Positions 23,801 through 35,330 of a stretch of DNA of 64,000 nt are shown here, one piece after another. Positions within the stretch are counted from its first letter, which is position 1, and each line of letters opens with the position of its first letter. The notes under the pieces are model-generated. The model was not told where the DNA came from and searched no databases. It saw nothing but the letters and a program-made list of their open reading frames with translations. A program made the position numbers and the translations under genes. Source of the DNA: Pseudorasbora parva (Eukaryota > Chordata > Actinopteri > Cypriniformes > Gobionidae). Location of the stretch: the NCBI RefSeq assembly GCF_024679245.1, contig NC_090184.1, positions 1,417,547-1,481,546 of the forward strand, in the 5' to 3' direction.

Positions 23801-26800
23801 GCATCACGTTTGATCTTCAGCGAGAGCCAATGAGGGTCATTCTGGTGTTACGCATCACGTTTGAACTTCAGCGAGAGCCAATGAGGATCATTCTGGTGTT
23901 ACGCATCACGTTTGATCTTCAGCGAGAGCCAATGAGGACCATTCTGGTGTTACGCATCACGTTTGAGCTTCAGCGAGAGCCAATGAGGTTCATTCTGGTG
24001 TTACGCATCACGTTTGAGCTTCAGCGAGAGCCAATGAGGATCATTCTGGTGTTACGCATCACGTTTGAGCTTCAGCGAGAGCCAATGAGGGTCATTCTGG
24101 TGTTAGGCATCACGTTTGAGCTTCAGCGAGAGCCAATGAGGTTCATTCTGGTGTTACGCATCACGTTTGATCTTCAGCGAGAGCCAATGAGGATCATTCT
24201 GGTGTTACGCATCACGTTTGAACTTCAGCGAGAGCCAATGAGGATCATTCTGGTGTTACGCATCACGTTTGATCTTCAGCGAGAGCCAATGAGGATCATT
24301 CTGGTGTTACGCATCACGTTTGATCTTCAGCGAGAGCCAATGAGGGTCATTCTGGTGTTACGCATCACGTTTGATCTTCAGCGAGAGCCAATGAGGACCA
24401 TTCTGGTGTTACGCATCACGTTTGAGCATCAGCGAGAGCCAATGAGGATCATTCTGGTGTTACGCATCACGTTTGATCTTCAGCGAGAGCCAATGAGGGT
24501 CATTCTGGTGTTAGGCATCACGTTTGATCTTCAGCGAGAGCCAATGAGGTTCATTCTGGTGTTACGCATCACGTTTGAGCTTCAGCGAGAGCCAGTGAGA
24601 TTCATTCTCGTGTTACGCATCACGTTTGAGCTTCAGCGAGAGCCAATGAGGTTCATTCTGGTGTTACGCATCACGTTTGAGCTTCAGCGAGAGCCAATGA
24701 GGGTCATTCTGGTGTTACGCATCCCGTTTGAGCTTCAGCGTGAGCCAATGAGGGTCATTCTGGTGTTAGGCATCACGTTTGATCTTCAGCGAGAGCCAAT
24801 GAGGTTCATTCTGGTGTTACGCATCACGTTTGAGCTTCAGCGAGAGCCAATGAGGTTCATTCTGGTGTTACGCATCACGTTTGAGCTTCAGCGAGAGCCA
24901 ATGAGGGTCATTCTGGTGTTACGCATCCCGTTTGAGCTTCAGCATGAGCCAATGAGGTTCATTCTGGTGTTACGCATCACGTTTGATCTTCAGCAAGAGC
25001 CAATGAGGATCATTCTGGTGTTACGCATCACGTTTGAGCTTCTTGAGACCCAATGAGGGTCATTCTGGTGTTACGCATCACGTTTGATCTTCAGCGAGAG
25101 CCAGTGAGGTTCATTCTGGTGTTACGCATCACGTTTGAGCTTCTTGAGAGCCAATGAGGTTCATTCTGGTGTTACGCATAACGTTTGAGCTTCTTGAGAG
25201 CCAATGAGGATCATTCTGGTGTTAGGCATCACGTTTGAGCTTCAGCGTGAGCCAATGAGGATCATTCTGGTGTTACGCATCACGTTTGAGCTTCTTGAGA
25301 GCCAATGAGGATCATTCTCGTGTTACGCATCAGGTTTGAGCTTCTTGAGAGCCAATGAGGTTCATTCTGGTGTTACGCATCACGTTTGAGCTTCTTGAGA
25401 GCCAATGAAGATCATTCTGGTGTTACGCATCACGTTTGAGCTTCAGCGAGAGCCAATGAGGATCATTCTGGTGTTACGCATCACGTTTGATCTTCAGCGA
25501 GAGCCAATGAGGATCATTCTGGTGTTACGCATCACGTTTGATCTTCAGCGAGAGCCAATGAGGGTCATTCTGGTGTTACGCATCACGTTTGATCTTCAGC
25601 GAGAGCCAGTGAGGATCATTCTGGTGTTACGCATCACGTTTGATCTTCAGCGAGAGCCAATGAGGGTCATTCTGGTGTTAGGCATCACGTTTGATCTTCA
25701 GCGAGAGCCAATGAGGATCATTCTGGTGTTACGCATCACGTTTGATCTTCAGCGAGAGCCAATGAGGGTCATTCTGGTGTTAGGCATCACGTTTGATCTT
25801 CAGCGAAAACCAATGAGGGTCATTCTGGTGTTAGGCATCACGTTTGAGCTTCAGTGAGAGCCAATGAGGTTCATTCTGGTGTTACGCATCACGTTTGAGC
25901 TTCTTGAGAGCCAATGAGGATCATTCTCGTGTTACGCATCACGTTTGAGCTTCTTGAGAGCCAATGAGGATCATTCTCGTGTTACGCATCACGTTTGATC
26001 TTCAGCGAGAGCCAATGAGGTTCATTCTGGTGTTACGCGTCACGTTTGAGCTTCTTGAGAGCAAATGAGGATCATTCTCATGTTACGCATCACGTTTGAG
26101 CTTCTTGAGAGCCAATGAGGATCATTCTGGTGTTACGCATCACGTTTGAGCTTCTTGAGAGCCAATGAGGATCATTCTGGTGTTACGCATCACGTTTGAG
26201 CTTCTTGAGAGCCAATGAGGATCATTCTGGTGTTACGCATCACGTTTGAGCCTCAGCGAGAGCCAATGAGGTTCATTCTGGTGTTACGCATCACGTTTGA
26301 GCTTCTCGAGAGCCAATGAGGTTCATTCTCGTGTTACGCATCCCGTTTGAGCTTCAGCGAGAGCCAATGAGGTTCATTCTCGTGTTACGCATCACGTTTG
26401 AGCTTCAGCGAGAGCCAATGAGGATCATTCTCGTGTTACGCATCCCGTTTGAGCTTCTTGAGAGCCAATGAGGTTCATTCTCGTGTTACGCATCACGTTT
26501 GAGCTTCTCGAGAGCCAATGAGGTTCATTCTGGTGTTACGCATCACGTTTGAGCTTCAGCGAGAGCCAATGAGGTTCATTCTCGTGTTACGCATCCCGTT
26601 TGAGCTTCAGCGAGAGCCAATGAGGTTCATTCTTGTGTTACGCATCCCGTTTGAGCTTCTTGAGAGCCAATGAGGTTCATTCTGGTGTTACGCATCCCGT
26701 TTGAGCTTCTTGAGAGCCAATGAGGTTCATTCTCGTGTTACGCATCACGTTTGAGCTTCTCGAGAGCCAATGAGGTTCATTCTGGTGTTACGCATCACGT

Positions 26801-29800
26801 TTGAGCTTCTTGAGAGCCAATGAGGTTCATTCTCATGTTACGCATCCCGTTTGAGCTTCTTGAGGGCCAATGAGGTTCATTCTCGTGTTACGCATCACGT
26901 TTGAGCTTCAGCGAGAGCCAATGAGGATCATTCTGGTGTTACGCATCACGTTTGATCTTCAGCGAGAGCCAATGAGGATCATTCTCATGTTACGCATCAC
27001 GTTTGAGCTTCTTCAGAGCCAATGAGGATCATTCTGGTGTTGCGCATCACGTTTGAGCTTCTTGAGAGCCAATGAGGATCATTCTGGTGTTATGCATCAC
27101 GTTTGATCTTCAGCGAGAGCCAATGAGGATCATTCTCATGTTACGCATCACGTTTGAGCTTCAGCGAGAGCCAATGAGGATCATTCTGGTGTTACGCATC
27201 ACGTTTGATCTTCAGCGAGAGCCAATGAGGATCATTCTCATGTTACGCATCACGTTTGAGCTTCTTGAGAGCCAATGAGGATCATTCTGGTGTTGCGCAT
27301 CACGTTTGAGCTTCTTGAGAGCCAATGAGGATCATTCTGGTGTTACGCATCACGTTTGATCTTCAGCGAGAGCCAATGAGGATCATTCTCATGTTACGCA
27401 TCACGTTTGAGCTTCTTGAGAGCCAATGAGGATCATTCTGGTGTTACGCATCACGTTTGAGCTTCTTGAGAGCCAATGAGGATCATTCTGGTGTTACGCA
27501 TCACGTTTGAGCCTCAGCGAGAGCCAATGAGGTTCATTCTGGTGTTACGCATCACGATTGAGCTTCAGCGAGAGCCAATGAGGATCATTCTGGTGTTTCG
27601 CATCATGTTTGAGCTTCAGCGAGAACCAATGAGGATCATTCTCGTGTTACGCATCACGTTTGAGCTTCAGCGAGAGCCAATGAGGATCATTCTGGTGTTA
27701 CGCATCACGTTTGAGCTTCAGCGAGAGCCAATGAGGATCATTCTGGTGTTACGCATCACGTTTGAGCTTCAGCGAGAACCAATGAGGATCATTCTTGTGT
27801 TACGCATCACGTTTGATCTTCAGCGAGAGCCAATGAGGATCATTCTGGTGTTACGCATCACGTTTGATCTTCAGCGAGAGCCAATGAGGATCATTCTGGT
27901 GTTACGCATCACGTTTGATCTTCAGCGAGAGCCAATGAAGATCATTCTGGTGTTACGCATCACGTTTGATCTTCAGCGAGAGCCAATGAGGTTCATTCTG
28001 GTGTTACGCATCACGTTTGATCTTCAGCGAGAGCCAATGAGGTTCATTCTGGTGTTACGCATCACGTTTGATCTTCAGCGAGAGCCAATGAGGTTCATTC
28101 TGGTGTTACGCATCACGTTTGATCTTCAGCGAGAGCCAATAAGGTTCATTCTGGTGTTACGCATCACGTTTGATCTTCAGCGAGAGCCAATGAGGTTCAT
28201 TCTGGTGTTACGCATCACGTTTGAGCTTCAGTGAGAGCCAATGAGGGTCATTCTGGTGTTACGCATCACGTTTGATCTTCAGCGAGAGCCAATGAGGATC
28301 ATTCTGGTGTTACGCATCACGTTTGATCTTCAGCGAGAGCCAATGAGGTTCATTCTGGTGTTACGCATCACGTTTGATCTTCAGCGAGAGCCAATGAGGT
28401 TCATTCTGGTGTTACGCATCACGTTTGATCTTCAGCGAGAGCCAATGAGGATCATTCTGGTGTTACGCATCACGTTTGAGCTTCAGCGAGAGCCAATGAG
28501 GTTCATTCTGGTGTTACGCATCACGTTTGAGCTTCAGCGAGAGCCAATGAGGTTCATTCTGGTGTTACGCATCACGTTTGATCTTCAGCGAGAGCCAATG
28601 AGGTTCATTCTGGTGTTACGCATCACGTTTGATCTTCAGCGAGAGCCAATGAGGTTCATTCTGGTGTTACGCATCACGTTTGATCTTCAGCGAGAGCCAA
28701 TGAGGATCATTCTGGTGTTACGCATCACGTTTGATCTTCAGCGAGAGCCATTGAGGTTCATTCTGGTGTTACGCATCACGTTTGAGCTTCAGCGAGAGCC
28801 AATGAGGATCATTCTGGTGTTACGCATCACGTTTGATCTTCAGCGAGAGCCAATGAGGATCATTCTGGTGTTACGCATCACGTTTGATCTTCAGCGAGAG
28901 CCAATGAGGATCATTCTGGTGTTACGCATCACGTTTGATCTTCAGCGAGAGCCAATGAGGATCATTCTGGTGTTACGCATCACGTTTGATCTTCAGCGAG
29001 AGCCAATGAGGATCATTCTGGTGTTACGCATAACGTTTGATCTTCAGCGAGAGCCAATGAGGTTCATTCTGGTGTTACGCATAACGTTTGATCTTCAGCG
29101 AGAGCCAATGAGGGTCATTCTGGTGTTACGCATAACGTTTGATCTTCAGCGAGAGCCAATGAGGTTCATTCTGGTGTTACGCATCACGTTTGATCTTCAG
29201 CGAGAGCCAATGAGGTTCATTCTGGTGTTACGCATCACGTTTGATCTTCAGCGAGAGCCAATGAGGATCATTCTGGTGTTACGCATCACGTTTGATCCTC
29301 AGCGAGAGCCAATGAGGTTCATTCTGGTGTTACGCATAACGTTTGATCTTCAGCGAGAGCCATTGAGGTTCATTCTGGTGTTACGCATCACGTTTGATCT
29401 TCAGCGAGAGCCAATGAGGTTCATTCTGGTGTTACGCATCACGTTTGATCTTCAGCGAGAGCCAATGAGGATCATTCTGGTGTTACGCATCACGTTTGAT
29501 CTTCAGCGAGAGCCAATGAGGTTCATTCTGGTGTTACGCATCACGTTTGATCTTCAGCGAGAGCCAATGAGATTCATTCTGGTGTTACGCATCACGTTTG
29601 ATCTTCAGCGAGAGCCAATGAGGATCATTCTGGTGTTACGCATCACGTTTGATCTTCAGCGAGAGCCAATGAGGATCATTCTGGTGTTACGCATCACGTT
29701 TGATCTTCAGCGAGAGCCAATGAGGATCATTCTGGTGTTACGCATCACGTTTGATCTTCAGCGAGAGCCAATGAGGATCATTCTGGTGTTACGCATCACG

Positions 29801-30129
29801 TTTGATCTTCAGCGAGAGCCAATGAGGATCATTCTGGTGTTACGCATCACGTTTGAGCTTCAGCGAGAGCCAATGAGGATCATTCTGGTGTTACGCATCA
29901 CGTTTGATCTTCAGCGAGAGCCAATGAGGATCATTCTGGTGTTACGCATCACGTTTGATCTTCAGCGAGAGCCATTGAGGTTCATTCTGGTGTTACGCAT
30001 CACGTTTGATCTTCAGCGAGAGCCAATGAGGTTCATTCTGGTGTTACGCATCACGTTTGATCTTCAGCGAGAGCCAATGAGGTTCATTCTGGTGTTACGC
30101 ATCACGTTTGATCTTCAGCGAGAGCCAAT
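20808..30129. repeat. 51-bp CCAAT-box minisatellite, about 150 units
   Basis: Tandem unit made of CTTCAGCGAGAGCCAATGAG, then GATCATTCTGGTGTTACGCA, then TCACGTTTGAT. Most units are 51 bp. A second class of 50 bp reads CTTCTTGAGAGCC and is concentrated in 25040-27480. Variable positions include GAGGATC/GAGGTTC/GAGGGTC and GATCTT/GAGCTT. Each unit has AGCCAATGAG, a consensus NF-Y (CCAAT) site. Four units lie left of a hAT insertion (21004-22647) and the rest right of it. The 51-bp period is divisible by 3, so frames up to 680 codons (MRxILVLRITFDLQREP repeats) remain open by arithmetic. I do not call them genes. Confidence 0.97.
21004..22647. mobile_element. hAT element inserted in the 51-bp array
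   Basis: Termini TAGGGCTGGACGATATGG and ATTGTCCAGCCCTA are inverted. It is flanked by a perfect 8-bp duplication GCGAGAGC (20996-21003 and 22648-22655), which is itself part of the minisatellite unit, so the integration site is exact. It is 1644 bp with no intact transposase frame. Confidence 0.95.
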
Positions 30130-30944
30130 TACAGTCTCACAGAAAGATTTCAAATTAATGCTATGATCTGATAATCTATGTAGATCTAGATCTCACTAAT
30201 TATGAGAAAAAAGCCAGAATTGTGAGATAAAAAGTTAACCTTGTTTATTTTTCCTTCATAGGACAAAAATGCTTTCATACCAAAAGTCTTTGAGCACCAG
30301 ATAATAATTACAAACACTTAGTAGAACAAATACACAGATAGACTCACAGCGTGTGCGTTTCGGACCACTTCGAATCATCCAGCTCGTTCTGCTTCAACGC
30401 TTCAGACTCTCAGCCACACACAGCTGTTTGTTTTGGGCTGAACTTTGCTCTTAATGGGAAGAGCAGATCTGGCCACAGAACAAACATGACGAGCACATTT
30501 TCCTTCACAATACTCGTGTTGACAACACTTTTCTGGGTACAGGACTTATTTAACGCCACTCTTCAGCATTGAAGCAGACTTCTCTACCTGATAGGCCTCA
30601 ATTAATCAATATCAAATGTAAATGAATCAAAAACAAATCCCAAGCTTGTGAATCGAAATCGAAGTACTGTGGATGCCCAATCCTTCTCTCACAAGTCAAA
30701 ATGATCCGAAGTCCTAAAAAAAAAATTGTCCAGAAAGCTTATTTTCTTATTTCTTTCTTATTTTGTTATTTTTTACTTTGTTTCCTTTAAATTACTAGAT
30801 GTTGTCAGTAAATAAAAAATACATTCTTCACATTTGTTCAACTTAAATTTAAAATAATTTTAAGCATAACCCTTTTAATTCAGCTTAGAATATCGTACAT
30901 TGGTTGTCTCTGCCGACCTCTTGTGGAATAATAATACAGTATAT
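30130..30944. other. no recognised feature
   Basis: Sequence following the minisatellite. Short open frames lack splice context or family similarity. Nothing is supported here. Confidence 0.4.
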
Positions 30945-31980
30945 ACCCGAATAGAAGACGCCCCTGAATATAAGACCACTCCCCATTTTCCAGACTTATT
31001 TTTGGGGGAAAACAAAAGTTTTTGTGGAAAAAATTGGGTTTTTAACAGAATTTTTTTTTCTAATGATAACTCAAAAATGTGCTTCTCTGGAAAAAAAAGG
31101 TTTATTTTTTATTTGTTTTGTGTTGTAAATGTAATTTATTCTGAAGCAATATTCTCACCAGTGTTCATTAAGCTTTAGCATATTGAAATCTGCATATTTG
31201 TGATATGTTTACCTTTTTTAAAGGGCATTTTCCCCCCCTAAACCTATATTATATTCTTGAATTTGTTCTATACATTTATTTAAAATAAGACACTTATAGG
31301 GATGTTACCAATCAAATTAAATAATTTACACTGAAAAATTACAAATGCATTAAATAATTTTAAGAGATTTATATTTTTGGATAAATAAGAATTTTTAGAA
31401 AGTATGTTTAAACATGAAACTAAACCACCAGTAGGGGGCAGCAGGTGAGTTTTAATGAGTGAGTCATTGAGTCGATTCATCCAAATGATTCATTCAAACG
31501 ATTCACTGATTCATTCAAGAATGAGGCAATCGTTTATGAACAGGTAAATGAATATTTGATTCAACCGATTCATTCAAACGCGGAATCATTCAGTAACTGC
31601 TGCTGTGAGAGGCGTTACGGTTCTGATGTTTGGATCAATTTCCGCTGCTGAAATAGAACAAAAACAGTCAATACTGCATTTAAAATGTAAGTGACTAAAT
31701 GTTAATTAATTGTCTAATGAGCCGTCATATGACATCAGTGTCATTTTCAGTCGTGATGGTCTTCAGGAAAACACACTCTTGGTCATGTGATGTGGTTTAA
31801 TTGTATCATATGTTATAAATATAAAAACAACATTGTGAACGTTTAGCGCCGTTTCTCAGTGTGAGCGCGGCTCTTGTGTTGTGATTTATCCTCAAAGGGG
31901 TTAAATCTATTTTAAGATTTAAGTTCAGCCTATTTTTAGGACACAAAACCTTGCCTTATATTCAGGTAAATACGGTGTAA
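30945..31980. mobile_element. TIR element (TATACCCGAATA...) containing repeat core copy 2
   Basis: The left end ACAGTATATACCCGAATAGA with GAATATAAGACC matches, inverted, the right end TTATATTCAGGTAAATACGG. Between them 31125-31640 is the reverse-oriented, uninterrupted copy of the repeat core found at 14236-19915, with only one to two units of the 30-bp minisatellite. Sequence near 31600-31770 also matches 46380-46600 in inverse orientation. The transposon superfamily is not determined. Confidence 0.55.
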
Positions 31981-33144
31981 GATGATATTTCATGACTCTA
32001 GATGGCCTTATAGCTCAATATGGAGCGGATGAGCGGTTCCGCTGGGTCCTAAAGCCAGTTCTCGAGTTTCTCTCTTCAGAATGCATTCAGAGACACGTAG
32101 ACATTATAAAATCATTGTTTGTAAAGTTTTAGCGTTTTTAGTTAGAAATGTGTGTATTTTTAGGGTTTTCTGAGTGTACTGAAGCATTCCAATCGTTCCT
32201 AAAGGGGTCAAATTGACCCGTGAGAGACAGATTCGTTTCTCTTTTGAATATCAACCACATAAACTCCTCTGATCCAGTCAATTTTTGTTTTGTGTGTTGA
32301 TGGTTAAAGTACGACAGAAGTCCTAGAGTCTTGGACCACTCCCATGAACACTGAAGGATGGATAAGTTTGTAAAATCAGACCTTCGTGAATCGTTTTCCA
32401 AGCTTCAGAAAAGTTGTGCATGTAAAGCTGAGGGTCAGATTAGGACGGCACGTGCGGATCCATCATCATCATCCCATTACGAATAATCCACTCATCATAT
32501 TGACTGATAATGAGATGAGAATGACAGCTCCATGAGATGAGACACGTCAATAGATACTGAGCACATTCTTTTACTAGAACAAATCTGATCATGGTTAATA
32601 ACTGAACAACAGCATGATATTATAATATCTAGATATTTTTAAGACCAATCATTTTAGCATTAAGACAATATTATCAGGACAGTTAAGCACATTTTCCCAA
32701 ACTCTAATTATCATTCAGATGACTCTTCGTGATTACATGTGACATTTAGTTACTATAAATTATACATAATTACATGCAACTGACCCTTTACCAAACCCTA
32801 ACCCTGATCTTACCCCAATAGTAAGTGGATGCAATTATTATTATAACTTAATATTTAAATGTACAATAACACTAGAGCTGCATGATTAACCAATAAAAGA
32901 TGGCGACCCCACTCTTTTTTCTGAATGACAGTGATTCGTCTACAGGATCATTATTTCAATCACTATCTCAATATCTCAATCATTCAGACTATCACAGAAG
33001 AACTGGATAAAAGGTTATAGTTCAGATATAAACACTGATGTCTACGGTAGAGATCAAAATACAGCAAATCACACTTAGAAAGAAACTTGAGGCTTCAAAT
33101 AAAGATTTTATCAGTTTCATCATCACACCAGTAGATGGAGACAA
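31981..33144. other. no recognised gene; short telomere-like motif
   Basis: No exon or complete transposon is recognised. AACCCTAACCCT occurs at about 32799, too short to be called an interstitial telomere. A hAT-like end fragment (TAGAGCTGCATGATTAACC) lies near 32874. Confidence 0.35.
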
Positions 33145-34170
33145 GAGTCTGATGAAATATGAGTCATTGAATCATTCACTCAAGAGAAAAGTTTCAGAAA
33201 AACTGATTCATCCAGTAATAAAACAAGCAGTCTCTATGAGTGATTCATTGAGTCATTCACTCAAGAGACTCATTCAAAAACACTGATTCATCCAGTAAAG
33301 AAACAAGCAAAGTCTTAATGAGTGAGTCATTGAATCATTCACTCAAGAGACTCATTCAAAAACACTGATTCATTCAGTAATGAAACAAGTGAAATCTTTA
33401 AGAGTGAGTCATTGAATCATTCACTCAGGAGATTTGTTCAAAAACACTGATTCATCAGTAATGAAACAAGTGAAGTCTTAATGAGTGAGTCATTGAATCA
33501 TTCACTCAAGAGACTCGTTAAAAAACTGATTCATCCAGTAATAAAACAAGCAAAGTCTCTATGAGTGATTCATTGAGTCATTCACTTAAGCGATTTGTTC
33601 AATAACACTGATTCATCCAGTAATGAAACAAGTGAAGTCTTAATGAGTGAGTCATTGAATCATTCACTCAAGAGACTCATTCAAAAACACTGATTCATCC
33701 AGTAATGAAACAAGTGAAATCTTTAAGAGTGAGTCATTGAATCATTCACTCAAGAGACTCATTCAAACACACTGATTCATCCAGTAAAGGAACAAGTGAA
33801 GTCTTTATGAGTGAGTCATTGAATCATTCACTCAAGAGACTCATTCAAAAACACTGATTCATTCAGTAATGAAACAAGTGAAATCTTTAAGAGTGAGTCA
33901 TTGAATCATTCACTCAAGAGACTCATTCAAACACACTGATTCATCCAGTAAAGGAACAAGTGAAGTCTCTATGAGTGAGTCATTGAATCATTCACTCAAG
34001 AGACTCATTCAAAAACACTGATTCATCCAGTAAAGAAACAAGTGAAGTCTTTATGAGTGAGTCATTGAATCATTCACTCAAGAGACTCATTCAAACACAC
34101 TGATTCATCCAGTAATGAAACAAGTGAAGTCTTTATGTCATTGAATCATTCAATCAGGAGATTTGTTAAT
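33145..34170. repeat. 83-bp minisatellite, about 12 units
   Basis: Tandem unit containing TGAGTGAGTCATTGAATCAT, TCACTCAAGAGACTCATTCA and CACTGATTCATCCAGTAATG, then AAACAAGTGAAGTCTTTA. Units vary by small indels and ACAC/AAAC substitutions. It is rich in TGAGTCA-like (AP-1-like) motifs. There is no coding content. Confidence 0.92.
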
Positions 34171-34722
34171 ACAATAATTCAAATGAATTAGATAATGAAT
34201 TCAATGTGTTTAAATAGACAGCAGCAAACAGCATTGTGCCAGAGCCTCTAGTCTAGCAGATGACGTTATTTAGTTTAGTTGTCAGTTCGGAAACTGAAAC
34301 ACGGACACCTTAAATTAAAGTGTAATCAAACATTTCTCTCATTATAGTGATGAGCTACATTAGAACAACTATTTACCGGAAAAATACCAACACATGCTAT
34401 AAAGTAGATGAACTAACCGGCCTATAATCTGAGCAGCAGACCTCTCGTCTTAGCTGTAATGCTCAATCAAACGCCCATGAAGTCCTGCAGATGCTTCACA
34501 ACACAATGGACAGCTGATCCCATCCCAGGCCAAGAGACGCCGAAACCAGACCGAGACAGAAAGTGTGTGAAGGCACGAGGCTCACACACACTGCAGGAAA
34601 TACTGCTGAGCCAATCACAGCCCTCGACCGGAGCCATGTGCTGCCATGCCAGCCTTTAGTCCTCTGTGTGCCTTATCAGCACAGATTATCCCACACGGGA
34701 CAGGCAAGGACTCCGAGGAGGC

Positions 34723-34759
<37 letters not shown>

Positions 34760-34796
34760 TTGTTGCTGTAATAACTCGGCTGCACTGCAGAAGCCC
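34171..34796. other. no recognised gene; short CA repeat
   Basis: A (CA)n run of about 35 bp lies at 34724-34758. Otherwise no exon or transposon is recognised between the 83-bp array and the TTAA-flanked element. Confidence 0.4.
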
Positions 34797-34827
34797 TTAA
34801 AGGGGTGGTTCCGTGGTTTTTCTCTAC

Positions 34828-35182
34828 ACTGTAAAAAAATATTGTTGGTATAACTTTAAAAAAATAACTAACATAGCTGGCTTAAAATTGAGTTTATTGA
34901 AATTAAAAATTTAAGTTGATACAATGAAGGAAATTGGTTTAAAGAATAGAAACTCAAAATATTATTGTCTCAGAACCACATAATAATGTGATAAATCATG
35001 CGTCATCACAAATAAAACACACAATTACCCAATATGCTTACAAAATCTTTTAATAATATTTGAATAAAGGTTGTCGATACTTCTTAAAAATATTCATTGT
35101 ATATACTAAAATTTTTAATGTCAATGAACTGAAAAGTTTAAGGAAACCAGGTAACTTTTTTTTTTTTTTTTTTTTACAGTGT
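34828..35182. mobile_element. nested MITE (ACACTGTAAAAAA)
   Basis: ACACTGTAAAAAAATATTG at the left and TTTTTTACAGTGT at the right are inverted ends. The interior is AT-rich and non-coding. Confidence 0.65.
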
Positions 35183-35330
35183 AGGCTTGGTTGTGTTTAT
35201 GGGCCGCAGTATATCATGTCTTAATACTTCTTTATTTTTAAACGCTGTATTTTTCTTCTATCCTCCCTTTATTCCACACCTGCTTCCTGCTTCTCTGAAG
35301 CCCCTCCCTCTGAAAAACACAATGGTCTTA

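Noticed and set aside
20808..30129. CRISPR-like array
   Set aside because: Repeats are directly contiguous with no unique spacers, in a eukaryotic genome with no cas-like genes.
23014..30166. Open frames of 680, 252 and 641 codons encoding 17-residue repeats MRxILVLRITFDLQREP
   Set aside because: The 51-bp period is a multiple of 3 and the chosen phase happens to lack stops. Frames end wherever a 50-bp unit occurs. Substitutions do not favour synonymous change (E/D, I/F/V/T swaps), and there is no start context, splice site or known family.
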